DNA of 64,000 bases from Pedobacter alluvionis. GTDB taxonomy: Bacteria > Bacteroidota > Bacteroidia > Sphingobacteriales > Sphingobacteriaceae. Below are positions 53,402-63,740 of this stretch, piece after piece. Position numbers and translations under genes: made by a program. How positions within the stretch are numbered: the first letter of the stretch is position 1; each line of letters starts with the position of its first letter. The stretch spans positions 186,001-250,000 of the forward strand of contig NZ_RCCK01000011.1 in the NCBI RefSeq assembly GCF_003664035.1. Direction: 5' to 3'. The notes below the pieces were generated by a model. It was not told where the DNA came from. It worked only from the letters and a program-made list of their open reading frames with translations, and ran no database searches.

Positions 53402-56400
53402 TTAGCGCCCATAAAGTTCGGCTTCTGCTTTCAGCCAGTCTATGGTTTTCTTATCTATAAATTGCTTATTTGCCCTCCAGGTCCAATTCCCTGTTGCCTT
53501 ACCAGGTATATTCATCCTCGCAGTTTCGTCTAATTGCAGAATATCCTGCATGGGGATAATGGCAATTTTGGCAATTGAAGCATAACAGAGCCTGATCAGG
53601 ATGACATTGATATTTTTTTCATTAACCGCTGCACCTACATACTTCGAAAGCCGTTTTCTAAGGTTTGCATCTGTTTCATTTTTAAACCAGCCCAGGGTTG
53701 TATTATTATCATGCGTTCCGGTATAAACAATAAAATTTGCCGAATCGAATAGATGTGGAATATGCACCGATCCGGCTAAATCGTCGCCAAAAGCAAATTG
53801 CAATACTTTCATGCCCGGCAATCGAAACTGTCTTCTCAACTGTTCCACATCCGCTGAAATTTCACCGAGGTCTTCGGCAATAAAAGGGAGTTTGCCCAAT
53901 TTCCTTTCCATTGTTTTAAAAAATATGGCACCAGCTCCAGGCTTCCATGTACCATCTACGGCATCTTCATTACTGGCCTTAACCTGCCAATAATTAGAAA
54001 AGGCCCTAAAATGATCTAAACGGAGGAGATTGTACAACTGTTGGTTTTTCTTTAACCGGTTTTCCCACCATTTAAAATCATCCGCTTTCATCTTTTCCCA
54101 GTTGTATATCGGCATGCCCCAGAGTTGCCCTTTTTCATTAAAATAATCAGGAGGAACCGCAGCAACCTCCGTTCTGTTTCCGTTTTTATCCAGTAGAAAA
54201 TTTTCACGCTGCGCCCATATTTCAACGGAATCATAATCGAGGTAAAATGGGAGATCCCCAATCAGGCCTATGCCTTTCGCATTTGCATATTCTTTTAACC
54301 TGTACCATTGGTGATAAAAAACAAACTGGTTCCATTTTATTTCTTCAATTTCAGACTGATTGCTTTTTTCAAATTCAATGATGGTTTCGGCATCCTTTAA
54401 TTTAAATTTTTCTGGCCAGTTAAACCATTCTTTACCCTTAAAATATTGCTTTATGCAAGTATAAAGCGAAAAATCAGCTAACCAACTTTGCTCATTTTCG
54501 CAAAACAGATTAAATTTATTTACCAGGCTTTCGTCACCACTAATTTTAAACGATTGATAGGCCTTATTTAAAATTCGCTGTTTCATTTCTTCTACTTTTT
54601 CGAAATCTACAGGCCCTTCTTCTGGTAACATACAGGCATTGAGATCGCTTTCGCTTAAAAGCGATTGTTCAAATAAGCATTCAGGACTGATCAGCATCAT
54701 ATTTCCGGCCATGGAAGAGTTGCTGGAATAGGGCGAATACCCAGTTTCTTTTTTAGTTGGATTAATCGGTAAAACCTGCCAGTATCGCTGACGTGATGCA
54801 GCAAGAAAATCTACAAAATTATAGGCGCCGGGGCCTAAATCGCCAATGCCAAAACGGGATGGCAAAGCACTGATGTGCATAAGTACACCAGCAGAACGCG
54901 GATTATTATCTGGAATTAACTTAATTACCGCCAACTGAATGTGGTTAAACAATTGGCTGATCAGGATACCTTCGTTTAGGGGATCTTTGTACTCTTTTTT
55001 CCCCGTCAGCAGGTTTTGCCACCCAAGAGGTGCCTCATTTGGCAACAATACCTGGGTATCTTTCCAATCAAAATTATCAGCTGCTACATTTTGATTTTTA
55101 CAGCATTTAGCAAAACCCAAAGGAACGACGGTAATTAGCCATTGTTGTTTATATTGCCTTGCAAAAGCACAAATATGCTGGCTATATTTACCCTGAACCT
55201 GCAAAGGAAGGTAGGCTCCACGTTCAAAAACTTCGGCCTCAGATTTTCTGATCTTTAGCAAAGTTTTAGTTAGCCACATTTTAATCTTTCCCGAAAACCT
55301 GTCTTCCCAAAGCTTTTTAAAATTAGCAGGCACATCAAATGCTGCCATCAGATCCGTCCTATCCTCATAATTAACGGGCCTTCTGTTATCGGGGTCAACA
55401 AGACTTAAATCCCATAATTCAGTTCCCTGATAGATATCCGGAATGCCCGGACAAGTGAATTTCAGGGCAAGCTGGGCTAAACTATTGATGACTGCAAAAT
55501 CGGAGATGTGTTTTAAAAAATTTCTGATTAAACTATTGCTCTCCTGCTTTTCAGTTAAAATAGCCTGCGAAAATTTGGTGAGTTTTTCCTCGTAATTTTC
55601 ATCTGGATTTGCCCAGTCTGATCGCTTTTTCGATTCCCGTAACGCTTTTACAATAAACTGTGCCAAACGGTTTTCGATTTCATGATCATCATCTTCACGA
55701 AAGGGCAAAGCGCCAATAATGGTCTGCAGGACTAAATAAACATCATTATCATGTAATAGCTTAAAAGACGCATGCTGTTTTTTTAAGGATTCGAAAGTTT
55801 TTTTTAGTTGCTGCACCAATTGAGACCACTCATCAGGAAGATCGCTAAGGACATTTAATCTTGCCCTAACATCTTCCCCTTTTTTGGTATCGTGGGTGGA
55901 ACTTCCATTGATGCTAAATGGCCAGTCTTGTTGGCGTTTATGCATTTCATTATGAAATTCAGGCACTGCCATTCCAAAAGCATCAGGCGCATCGCCTACT
56001 TCGGCATGGCCTATAAAACGGTTATAGGTAAACATGGCAGTATCCTCTACCCCTTTGGCCATTAGCGGACCTGTAAACTGCATACAACGCTGAAAAAAAT
56101 GACTCAACTTTTTGTTGTAGGAGGCGTTTGCCTGCTTTGGAGTTTCAAGAAAGACTTTGTTCAAGAATTCTCCTGCTTTAGCCAGCTTTTTATGATGGAG
56201 AATGGGTGTAAGCAGTTCTTGAATATGAAGCGCTTGGGCCTCCGTAAGTGGGAAGCGATAGTTATAATACCGGTACACAGGCATGGCGATAAGCATTTCA
56301 GCAAGCGCCCTTTTAAGATCAGCTTGCTTAACGATCGAAAAATCTGCCAGTTGAAGTGCCAAAAAGAGTTCAAACAAATTATCAAGTTCGCCCTGCATGT

Positions 56401-57454
56401 GCTTAAACAAGATGTTACTTTTCTTTTCGTAAATCAGACTGGATGGATCGAGTTTTTTACCCGTTACTTCCTGATAAAGTTTATTAAAGGGCTTTTCTGC
56501 TTCTTTATTTGTAAAAAGGTTGTTTACCATTGCCAAAAAATCGTAGCCGGTACTTCCCTGCACTTTCCAGTTTTTAGGTAATTCTTCACCGTTTTCGAGG
56601 ATTTTTTCTACAACGATATAAATGTCTTTGCCTACAGCTTTTCTAAGCCGTTGCAAATATTCCTTAGGATCAGATAAGCCATCAACATGATCAATCCGCA
56701 AACCCTGGAAAATGCCTTTATCAATCAATTCAAAAATGTAACGGTGATAAAGATCGAATGTTTCCTGATGTTGCATATTGAGGCAGACCAGAGCGTTGAC
56801 AGTAAAAAACCTGCGGTAGTTAATATTATAATCGGTTTCCTGCCAGTTGCACAAGCGATAATGCTGACTTTGGGCGATCCTTGTTAAAGCAGTAGGATCG
56901 GTATTTATTTTATTAAGGTTCTGTTTTGAAATGGTACTGGCTGTTTCCGCATTTACCGGCCAATTGGAATCGCCGTAACTTAAGTAGTATTTGCCTTTAA
57001 TCTCGAGTACCTTTAATTTCTGCTCTGCAATTGCTACTTCAAGATCCTCACCTAAAAAAGGAACCATCAAACGTCCATCTCCTTTTTGCAGATCAATATC
57101 AAAAAAATGTACAAAATCAGATTCATTTCCTTTTTCCAGTATATCCATTAACCACATATTATCTGGATGAAAAGCCATATGGTTGGGAACAATATCCTGG
57201 AGCCAGCTGATGCCAGCAGCTTTTAACTTTTTAGAAACTTTAATCAATTCGGCCTCGGTACCGATCTTTGGATTTATCTTCAGGGGATTTACCACGTCAT
57301 AACCGTGTGTGCTTCCGGGCATAGCCTCAAAAATTGGTGAAGCGTATATTGTGCCGATCCCCAGCTCTATCAGATAAGGAATGATCTGATCCAGAGATTT
57401 GAGGTTAAAATTTTTATGAAACTGGATCCGATAGGTAGAAGTTGGTTTATACAT
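53402..57454 (-). CDS. Fusion of malto-oligosyltrehalose synthase (TreY) and 4-alpha-glucanotransferase (MalQ)
   Basis: This 1350-residue protein joins two GH13-clan enzymes. Residues 1-850 are TreY (GH13), which isomerises the reducing end of maltodextrins to a trehalose unit. Its nucleophile is in LRIDHVDGL near 255, the acid in IVVEKIL near 281, and a third motif is NGSSTHDTKKGE. Residues from about 857 are MalQ (GH77), starting SAGVLMHISALPSRFGIGDL, with nucleophile in LRLDHFRAF near 1145, acid in FIAEDLGEI near 1190 and YTGTHDNNTTLGWF. Both active sites look complete. The fused MalQ could extend or recycle short maltodextrins left by TreZ. The start overlaps the treZ end by 8 nt. Confidence 0.92.
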   Translation of the reverse strand: MYKPTSTYRIQFHKNFNLKSLDQIIPYLIELGIGTIYASPIFEAMPGSTHGYDVVNPLKINPKIGTEAELIKVSKKLKAAGISWLQDIVPNHMAFHPDNMWLMDILEKGNESDFVHFFDIDLQKGDGRLMVPFLGEDLEVAIAEQKLKVLEIKGKYYLSYGDSNWPVNAETASTISKQNLNKINTDPTALTRIAQSQHYRLCNWQETDYNINYRRFFTVNALVCLNMQHQETFDLYHRYIFELIDKGIFQGLRIDHVDGLSDPKEYLQRLRKAVGKDIYIVVEKILENGEELPKNWKVQGSTGYDFLAMVNNLFTNKEAEKPFNKLYQEVTGKKLDPSSLIYEKKSNILFKHMQGELDNLFELFLALQLADFSIVKQADLKRALAEMLIAMPVYRYYNYRFPLTEAQALHIQELLTPILHHKKLAKAGEFLNKVFLETPKQANASYNKKLSHFFQRCMQFTGPLMAKGVEDTAMFTYNRFIGHAEVGDAPDAFGMAVPEFHNEMHKRQQDWPFSINGSSTHDTKKGEDVRARLNVLSDLPDEWSQLVQQLKKTFESLKKQHASFKLLHDNDVYLVLQTIIGALPFREDDDHEIENRLAQFIVKALRESKKRSDWANPDENYEEKLTKFSQAILTEKQESNSLIRNFLKHISDFAVINSLAQLALKFTCPGIPDIYQGTELWDLSLVDPDNRRPVNYEDRTDLMAAFDVPANFKKLWEDRFSGKIKMWLTKTLLKIRKSEAEVFERGAYLPLQVQGKYSQHICAFARQYKQQWLITVVPLGFAKCCKNQNVAADNFDWKDTQVLLPNEAPLGWQNLLTGKKEYKDPLNEGILISQLFNHIQLAVIKLIPDNNPRSAGVLMHISALPSRFGIGDLGPGAYNFVDFLAASRQRYWQVLPINPTKKETGYSPYSSNSSMAGNMMLISPECLFEQSLLSESDLNACMLPEEGPVDFEKVEEMKQRILNKAYQSFKISGDESLVNKFNLFCENEQSWLADFSLYTCIKQYFKGKEWFNWPEKFKLKDAETIIEFEKSNQSEIEEIKWNQFVFYHQWYRLKEYANAKGIGLIGDLPFYLDYDSVEIWAQRENFLLDKNGNRTEVAAVPPDYFNEKGQLWGMPIYNWEKMKADDFKWWENRLKKNQQLYNLLRLDHFRAFSNYWQVKASNEDAVDGTWKPGAGAIFFKTMERKLGKLPFIAEDLGEISADVEQLRRQFRLPGMKVLQFAFGDDLAGSVHIPHLFDSANFIVYTGTHDNNTTLGWFKNETDANLRKRLSKYVGAAVNEKNINVILIRLCYASIAKIAIIPMQDILQLDETARMNIPGKATGNWTWRANKQFIDKKTIDWLKAEAELYGR

Positions 57455-59306
57455 CTGTTTTGTAAAGAATAAGAATTGATTCGGAAAATAAAGTAATCTG
57501 GCCTTCAGCAGATATATTGTTTGATTCCTGGCTTGGACCGTTCCACTTTATTAAAGCAGAATCTAACAGCACCGGGGCATGTTGAAATGCCGGATCAATG
57601 GATAGGGTTTGTGTTTGTTTAGAAAAATTGAAAAAGGCAATGATTTCTTCGCTACCTTTCCAGCGTTTTACCACCAGGCAGTTTTTTTCAGAAAAGGCTT
57701 CCGCATGTACACTTTTCCGATCCAGGTTAGCGATTACGGTGTGTTGTTTCCGCAATGCGATCAAAGTTTTATAATAACTGAGCATGATCTGGTGGTTTGA
57801 TTCAGTTATTTTTTCCCAGTCGAGTTTAGAACGTTCGAAAGTAGAGACTGCCTGGGGGTCAGGTGTATCTCCATTATTGTGGAAAGCTGCAAATTCTGAC
57901 TTTCTTCCTTTCCTTACTGCCTCTACCAGCTCCTCATCACTATGGCTCACAAAAAACTGGAAAGGATTGGTTTCTGCCCATTCTTCGCCCATAAATATTA
58001 GGGGTAAAAACGGACTGCAAAAGACTGCCGCAGCCATCACCTTTAACATTTCAAAACTAACCAGGGTACTACTTCTTTCGCCCAGCATACGGTTACCCAC
58101 CTGATCGTGGTTTTGTGAAAAAACAACAAATTTAGCACCTGAAGCCTGTTGTACAGGCATTCCAAATTTGCACTGCCGATGTGTAGAATACTGTCCGGTG
58201 TACACATAAGCATCCCGATAGGATTTGGCGAGATCTATTACGCCATTAAAATCTGAATAATATCCGTCTTTTGTCTGCCCGGCACAAACCCGGAGTGCAT
58301 GATGAAACTCATCGACCCACTGGGCATCCATTCCATAGCCATATTGGCTTTGATGCCGGATATAACATTCATCATTTAAATCAAGTTCAACGATCAATCG
58401 GTATGCCCTGCCTGTAAATTGAGAAAGTTTTTCGGTATGCGTTTTAATCTCCGCCAGAATATGAACGGTGCTGAAATCTTTAATTGCATGTACCGCATCC
58501 AATCTAAGGGCATCGATATGAAAATCCCTGAACCACATTAAGGCATTTTCAATAAAGAAATTACGCACCGCATCGCAGCCTGCATCATCAAAATTAATGG
58601 CCTTTCCCCAGGGGGTATGGTATTTATCGGTAAAATATTCACCAAAATCGGAAAAGTAGTTCCCTTCAGGTCCTACGTGGTTATAAACAACGTCTAAAAT
58701 TACGGCCAAACCTTTAGCATGACAGGCATTAACCAAATGCTGTAGGGCCAGTGGTCCGCCATAACTATTTTGCACAGCAAAGGGAAATACGCCATCGTAC
58801 CCCCAGTTTCTGTTGCCCGAAAATTGTGCAACCGGCATAATCTCTATACCTGTAATGCCAAGCTCAATCAGATAATCGAGTTTAGTTTCAATTGAGGCAA
58901 AATCTCCGTCTGGTGTAAAGGTTCCGGTGTGGAGCTCATAGATAACGAGATCATTCAGGTCTACTCCTTTCCAGTCAGCATCCGTCCATTGAAAAGCATT
59001 TACATCAAATGCCGTAGAGCACCCTTGAGATCCTTCTTTCTGAAATAAAGAAGCTGGGTCTGCCCGATCAAGTGTTTCTCCACCGGTTAAAGGATTAATT
59101 TTAAAGGCATATTGATCATGTGCTCTGAGCTGGTCTGTTTGCAAATGCCAGTAACCATAACCCTCATCAACCAGCGCTAAAGTAAGTTTGTCATTTACTT
59201 TTAAAACAGAAACCTGTGCGGCTAACGGCGCCCAAAGCCTGATTTCAGCTTCCCCGTTTTCATTAAAATTTAATCCAATATTTCTCTTTCGTATATCGAT
59301 TTCCAT
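57447..59306 (-). CDS. treZ: Malto-oligosyltrehalose trehalohydrolase
   Basis: TreZ releases trehalose from maltooligosyl-trehalose made by TreY. The 619-residue GH13 protein has an N-terminal beta-sandwich (about 10-95, GEAEIRLWAPLAAQVSVL). In its barrel, VYNHVGPEGNYF is region I, the nucleophile is in DALRLDAVHAI, the acid in IVELDLND and FSQNHDQVGNR is region IV. The C-terminal beta domain ends near ILILYKTDV. It is first in a two-gene unit with the TreY-MalQ fusion. The debranching enzyme TreX is not in the window. Trehalose likely serves as a stress protectant here. Confidence 0.95.
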   Translation of the reverse strand: MEIDIRKRNIGLNFNENGEAEIRLWAPLAAQVSVLKVNDKLTLALVDEGYGYWHLQTDQLRAHDQYAFKINPLTGGETLDRADPASLFQKEGSQGCSTAFDVNAFQWTDADWKGVDLNDLVIYELHTGTFTPDGDFASIETKLDYLIELGITGIEIMPVAQFSGNRNWGYDGVFPFAVQNSYGGPLALQHLVNACHAKGLAVILDVVYNHVGPEGNYFSDFGEYFTDKYHTPWGKAINFDDAGCDAVRNFFIENALMWFRDFHIDALRLDAVHAIKDFSTVHILAEIKTHTEKLSQFTGRAYRLIVELDLNDECYIRHQSQYGYGMDAQWVDEFHHALRVCAGQTKDGYYSDFNGVIDLAKSYRDAYVYTGQYSTHRQCKFGMPVQQASGAKFVVFSQNHDQVGNRMLGERSSTLVSFEMLKVMAAAVFCSPFLPLIFMGEEWAETNPFQFFVSHSDEELVEAVRKGRKSEFAAFHNNGDTPDPQAVSTFERSKLDWEKITESNHQIMLSYYKTLIALRKQHTVIANLDRKSVHAEAFSEKNCLVVKRWKGSEEIIAFFNFSKQTQTLSIDPAFQHAPVLLDSALIKWNGPSQESNNISAEGQITLFSESILILYKTDV

Positions 59307-59500
59307 TAAAGCACTTTAGAAAAAAAACAAAAAACATAAGCCAATAGTTTTGGAGGCAGCAAGCTCATTCCCAAAGTTCAAGAAAACTAAACCATCTAAA
59401 ACTTCATCTGCAGGTCCAAAGATCTCTCCACTCCGCGTTGCTCCGGTCGATGACGACGAATTTTCCAGGTTAATTAAGCCATTATAAATTAATAGTCTGT

Positions 59501-59692
59501 TTAGTCAGTATTGCTTTTACCAGTCTGCTCATCAATATCCGAATCAGACTTCGCGGCCTGTTCAGCCAGTTTATCTGCAGCATTATCATCCTGTTGAGTA
59601 GTATCGGCATCACTCCCCTCTATCTGCGAAACCGGGATAACCCCTATTTTATCCTCATTCTGCGTTTCGATATCTGTTTTTTTATTTTCCAT
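59501..59692 (-). CDS. Small acidic hypothetical protein
   Basis: This 63-residue protein has no cysteine, no aromatic residue and no membrane segment. It is rich in Asp, Glu, Gln, Ser, Thr and Asn (MENKKTDIETQNEDKIGVIP at the start), so it is predicted disordered. I do not recognise a family. It lies between treZ and the catalase on the same strand. The composition recalls small hydrophilic stress proteins, and the location supports that only by association. An upstream region of about 260 nt could hold its promoter. Confidence 0.55.
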   Translation of the reverse strand: MENKKTDIETQNEDKIGVIPVSQIEGSDADTTQQDDNAADKLAEQAAKSDSDIDEQTGKSNTD

Positions 59693-59874
59693 AGTTTTAA
59701 AGTTGTTAAATGATATTAGCGGGCAGATGAATTCTACCCTTATATGTAATATGTTATGTACTTACCCGCAAAGGGTATAAGTACTCTGCAAACGCGCTGC
59801 ATCATCACGGGACAGGAATAAAATGCCTCGCTATTATAGAACCAGTAAAACCTTTTGCAGTTTGGTTTTATTTT

Positions 59875-59909
59875 AAAAAAAACAACCAGGCTGAATAATT
59901 ACCTGGTTG
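59875..59909 (-). terminator. Terminator of the catalase gene
   Basis: On the minus strand CAACCAGG pairs perfectly with CCTGGTTG and a T-run follows, 43 nt past the stop codon. Confidence 0.8.
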
Positions 59910-59951
59910 AAATGATGTTTAAATTATATTGTCCTAAAATTAAACGGCATA

Positions 59952-62144
59952 CTATGCCGGAATTTTTCTCGGCACTTCCCGGTCCCAAAATCTGTGCTGG
60001 GCAATCATCCTGATAAACAGTTCTACTAAGGAAGAAAGATCGTCTGAAACCATTATCCCTTCACGCAGAACAGTTTCCTGCGAATATTCATCCGGAAGTT
60101 TTTTATAGAAATAGGTAGCCTCCAAAACTTGTATTGCTGTTGCATCGGCAGCTATTGCCTTACAATGCTTAAAGGCCTCGTTCAGAAAATGTACCGCATT
60201 AGCTTCTGCTTCTAATGTAGCAGAACTGTTCGTTCCTCCCGGAAGATAAACAGCATCGTAAAGTACCGAGGCAGCCGTAAAGAAACTCTCATCTACATTG
60301 ATCTGCTGATCTTCCTGTGAAAGAATAGCACCTAGTTTTGGCGCTATAATGTGCACAACTGCACCTTGAGCAATAAGCGCATCCTTTACTTGACTGAGCG
60401 ACTTACCATCTACCCCATCTGCTGCAAGGATGGCTATTTTTCTGGTAGCAATGCTATCCTTAAGCGTTCCAGACATACTTAATGCCTCCGATTTTGCAAG
60501 CTCCCCTTCTTTCTGTTCGGGACTATAATCAGCAGGATCAGCATCTGCCGGCACACTGCCATTTAATTCTTCCAAAGGAATAACAGGAACGTGAAGCCCA
60601 AGGGCATAAGCTACTGCTGCTGCAAGCCCTTTATCAACATGGTTGAGTAAGCCAAGCATGCGTTCCCTTACCGCAACCGTTTTTACCTTGCCCAGCTCAA
60701 AGCTTAAGGCATCTGTAAGGTGGTTTTTTTCGGCATCAGACTGACTGTTAAAAAATAACCTCGCCTGCGAAAAGTGATCGAAAAAACTCCTGCTTCTTGC
60801 ACGGATCTTCTTCGCATCAATACGTTCGTTATAACTTACAAAACCGCCATCTGCAGCTGTAGCCTGTTGTGGATCATTTGCAGCTATTCCATTAGGACCA
60901 TAACTGGTCTTCCCGCGGTTTATGGTTTGGCGCATATAGCCGTCGCGCTGGTTATTATTTACAGGCACAACAGGTCTGTTAATCGGAATCTCGTGAAAAT
61001 TTGGTCCGCCTAGTCTAATCAGTTGCGTATCGGTATAAGAAAACAGCCTTCCCTGTAAAAGCGGGTCGTTGGTAAAATCTATTCCCGGAACAACATGCCC
61101 AACATGAAAAGCAACCTGTTCAGTTTCTGCAAAAAAATTATCTGGATTGCGGTTTAAAGTCATTTTACCAATGCGTTGCACCGGAACCAGCTCTTCAGGG
61201 ATTAATTTAGTTGGGTCTAATAAATCAAAGCCAAACTTAAATTCATCTTCTTCTGCAACAATCTGAACACCAAGTTCCCACTCCGGAAAAGCACCTGCTT
61301 CTATCGCATCCCAAAGATCCCTTCTGTGAAAGTCAGGATCCTTTCCAGAAATATTCTGCGCTTCATCCCATGCAACAGAATGTACGCCCAGCAGTGGTTT
61401 CCAGTGAAATTTCACAAAACTTGCCACCCCCGATGCATTAACAAAGCGGAAAGTATGTACCCCAAAACCTTCCATCATCCGGTAACTCCTAGGAATGGCC
61501 CTATCGCTCATCAGCCACATAATCATGTGGGCAGATTCGGGCATAAAGGAAATGAAATCCCAAAAAGTATCATGTGCTGATGCAGCCTGGGGCATTTCAT
61601 TGTCTGGCTCGGGTTTTACAGCATGCACTAAATCAGGGAATTTAACTGCATCCTGAATAAAAAATACAGGCATATTGTTACCTACAAGGTCAAAATTACC
61701 TTCCTGAGTATAAAACTTTACCGCAAAACCACGAACATCACGGGCAAGATCGGTAGAACCTCTTGATCCTGCTACAGTTGAAAACCTAACAAAAACAGGC
61801 GTCTCCACACCCGGATCACAAAGGAAAGCTGCCCTTGTAATGTCAGACATATCCTCATAAACCTTGAATACGCCATGCGCTCCGGAACCCCTGGCATGTA
61901 CAACACGCTCGGGTATCCGCTCATGGTCGAAATGGGTAATCTTTTCCCGTAATATAAAATCTTCTAACAATGTTGCACCACGATCGCCGGCTTTAAGCGA
62001 ATTCTGGTCGTCGTTTATTTTGACACCATGATTGGTGGTGAGTTTTTTACCGGTAGAATCTGCAACAAAGACCTCAAGTTTTGCTGTTTTATCATTGTCC
62101 TGTTTTATCGGACTGGTATCTTTTACTGTTGTTTTTTTTGCCAT
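59952..62144 (-). CDS. katE: Large-subunit catalase (HPII/KatE type) with C-terminal DJ-1/PfpI domain
   Basis: KatE disproportionates hydrogen peroxide. From the ATG at 62144 the protein has 730 residues and starts MAKKTTVKD. An upstream frame adds 21 basic residues overlapping the YciE-type gene and is unlikely. The heme core has His83 in [12 protein letters not shown], the distal Asn in [11 protein letters not shown] and the proximal Tyr in [14 protein letters not shown]. The last ~150 residues form a DJ-1/PfpI-like flavodoxin-fold domain ([14 protein letters not shown]), typical of clade 2 catalases. A purine-rich AAGGGG lies upstream of the start, rare in this genome. The gene follows the YciE-type gene by 13 nt, so both share an mRNA. 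Confidence 0.95.
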   Translation of the reverse strand: MAKKTTVKDTSPIKQDNDKTAKLEVFVADSTGKKLTTNHGVKINDDQNSLKAGDRGATLLEDFILREKITHFDHERIPERVVHARGSGAHGVFKVYEDMSDITRAAFLCDPGVETPVFVRFSTVAGSRGSTDLARDVRGFAVKFYTQEGNFDLVGNNMPVFFIQDAVKFPDLVHAVKPEPDNEMPQAASAHDTFWDFISFMPESAHMIMWLMSDRAIPRSYRMMEGFGVHTFRFVNASGVASFVKFHWKPLLGVHSVAWDEAQNISGKDPDFHRRDLWDAIEAGAFPEWELGVQIVAEEDEFKFGFDLLDPTKLIPEELVPVQRIGKMTLNRNPDNFFAETEQVAFHVGHVVPGIDFTNDPLLQGRLFSYTDTQLIRLGGPNFHEIPINRPVVPVNNNQRDGYMRQTINRGKTSYGPNGIAANDPQQATAADGGFVSYNERIDAKKIRARSRSFFDHFSQARLFFNSQSDAEKNHLTDALSFELGKVKTVAVRERMLGLLNHVDKGLAAAVAYALGLHVPVIPLEELNGSVPADADPADYSPEQKEGELAKSEALSMSGTLKDSIATRKIAILAADGVDGKSLSQVKDALIAQGAVVHIIAPKLGAILSQEDQQINVDESFFTAASVLYDAVYLPGGTNSSATLEAEANAVHFLNEAFKHCKAIAADATAIQVLEATYFYKKLPDEYSQETVLREGIMVSDDLSSLVELFIRMIAQHRFWDREVPRKIPA

Positions 62145-62157
62145 TTTTTCCCCTTTC

Positions 62158-62712
62158 TTAAGCCTCTTCAGCTGCTTTATAGTTAATTTCATTCTGAGCA
62201 ATATCATTAAGCTTTACATCGGCAAGTTTTTCTTCTGCAAGTGTCTGTTCAAGTAAATCTGCAATTTCTGTTAAACCCAATGTTGTTGCCAATTGGAAAA
62301 GCCCGCTGTAAGACGCAATTTCATAATGCTCTACTTTTTGGCTGGCTAATATAATGCCCACATCCCGGGTCGCTGTTCCAGCCTCTGTTTCTTCAATGAT
62401 ACTTTCCCCCTCTTTACTCAATCCTTCCATCGCATCACATTTTTTTGCTATGGGTTTTTCGCCAAGGAGTTCAAATACCTTTTCAAGTCTGGCCACATGC
62501 CCTTTAGTTTCAGTGAGATGTGATTCAATTGCGCCTTTGAGCACTGGTGATGTTGCACTAGAAATCATTTTAGGTAAATTCTTAACCAAATGATTCTCAG
62601 CCCAATAAAGATCACTTATTCCATCTTTAAAGAGCTCTTTCAAGGCCGGAGAAGCCGCTACCGTATCTTTAGCGCTAAGTTTTGGTTTACTGCCGCTGTC
62701 TTGTTTTTTCAT
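62158..62712 (-). CDS. YciE/YciF-type ferritin-like protein (DUF892)
   Basis: This 184-residue protein is a ferritin-like four-helix bundle of the YciE/YciF family. The helices carry the metal-site residues in DLYWAENHLVKNLPKM, LTETKGHVARLEKVFE and ASQKVEHYEIASYSGL. The sequence KKCDAMEGL links helices 2 and 3. In enterobacteria members are stress-induced, and a ferroxidase role is proposed. The N-terminal 20 residues are basic and low-complexity. It is cotranscribed with katE, and a diverging paralogue lies 351 nt away. Alternatively the two could form a hetero-oligomer. Confidence 0.9.
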   Translation of the reverse strand: MKKQDSGSKPKLSAKDTVAASPALKELFKDGISDLYWAENHLVKNLPKMISSATSPVLKGAIESHLTETKGHVARLEKVFELLGEKPIAKKCDAMEGLSKEGESIIEETEAGTATRDVGIILASQKVEHYEIASYSGLFQLATTLGLTEIADLLEQTLAEEKLADVKLNDIAQNEINYKAAEEA

Positions 62713-63063
62713 GGTATATTTTATGTTTAAGATGTTTCGTCGTTGACCATTATCTATTAGAACCCTATATTTTGCTATTTAGTTTCCGAAATTTATCCGC
62801 GTTTTAATACGTGTTTTAATAAAAGATAGCTACCCGCCTAACCTTCACTTCAAAAACTGGGAAATACCTACCGAGCTGATACCGTGAGCTTCATTAAAAT
62901 TTAGTGATGAGTCCAATTTTAATGAAAAATTTTAGAGGAACTCCGTTGGTCAGAAAGAAATAATAAAAGGTTTTAGTATCGAAAAATACAAACAAGTAAA
63001 AAACTCAAAACCTTCCACAATTTTATCCTGTTCTATAATAAAGAACCTATTAAAAATATAATT
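62713..63063. other. Divergent promoter region between two YciE-type genes
   Basis: No ORF is present. The region must contain promoters for both directions. I see no exact TAnnTTTG match close to either start, so control by an alternative factor is possible but unproven. Confidence 0.4.
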
Positions 63064-63621
63064 ATGGCAACTACAAAAACACCGGCAAAGAAAACCGCGA
63101 AACCTACAGGTAAAACAGGAAAAATTGAGAATTCAGAATTCCATGATTTTTTTGTAGATGAGTTAAAAGATATTTATTGGGCAGAAAAGCATCTTGCTAA
63201 AGCATTGCCTAAAATGAAGAAGGCCGCTACAAGTCCGGAACTGGCAGCCGCTTTTGAAAAGCATACCCAGGAAACAGAGCAACATATCAGTACCCTCGAA
63301 GAAGTATTTAGTCTTTTAGGAGAAAAAGCGACTGCAAAAAAATGTGATGCCATGGCTGGTTTACTGGAAGAAGCTGACGGAATTATCGCTGATACTGATA
63401 AAGGTACCATGATCCGCGATGCAGGGCTTATCCTGGCTGCTCAAAAAGTTGAGCATTATGAAATTGCAACCTACGGAACTTTAAGGGTATTTGCTGAGAA
63501 TATTGGCCACAACGATGTAGCTGAACTCCTTACGCAAACGCTCGAAAATGAAAAGGCAACAGATGTAGCCCTGACGGAAATAGCGGTTAATGCAGTCAAT
63601 GCGGAAGCGGTAACAGAATAA
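63064..63621 (+). CDS. YciE/YciF-type ferritin-like protein (DUF892), paralogue
   Basis: This 185-residue protein is a close paralogue of the divergent neighbour. Shared segments include DIYWAEKHLAKALPKM, AKKCDAMAGLLEEADGI and LAAQKVEHYEIATYGTL. The N-terminus (MATTKTPAKKTAKPTGKTGK) is a basic Lys/Ala/Thr/Pro tail that may bind DNA or simply be disordered. The ferritin-like Glu and His ligands are present in both copies. A strong terminator follows 2 nt after the stop codon. Confidence 0.9.
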   Translation: MATTKTPAKKTAKPTGKTGKIENSEFHDFFVDELKDIYWAEKHLAKALPKMKKAATSPELAAAFEKHTQETEQHISTLEEVFSLLGEKATAKKCDAMAGLLEEADGIIADTDKGTMIRDAGLILAAQKVEHYEIATYGTLRVFAENIGHNDVAELLTQTLENEKATDVALTEIAVNAVNAEAVTE

Positions 63622-63622
63622 A

Positions 63623-63649
63623 AAAAAGGCTCTTCGGAGCTTTTTTTTT
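63623..63649 (+). terminator. Terminator of the YciE-type gene
   Basis: AAAGGCTC pairs with GAGCTTT across a TTCG tetraloop, followed by a long T-run directly after the stop codon. Confidence 0.85.
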
Positions 63650-63740
63650 GTACTTTATTCAAATCAATAACAAAGAAATACAGCATTCAAAATGCTGTTC
63701 AAAATAGCCGATTGAAATTACAACCAACAAGAGAAAGATC

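Noticed and set aside
56099..56581. A 160-codon open frame opposite the TreY part of the fusion
   Set aside because: It is antisense to conserved TreY sequence and has no independent support.
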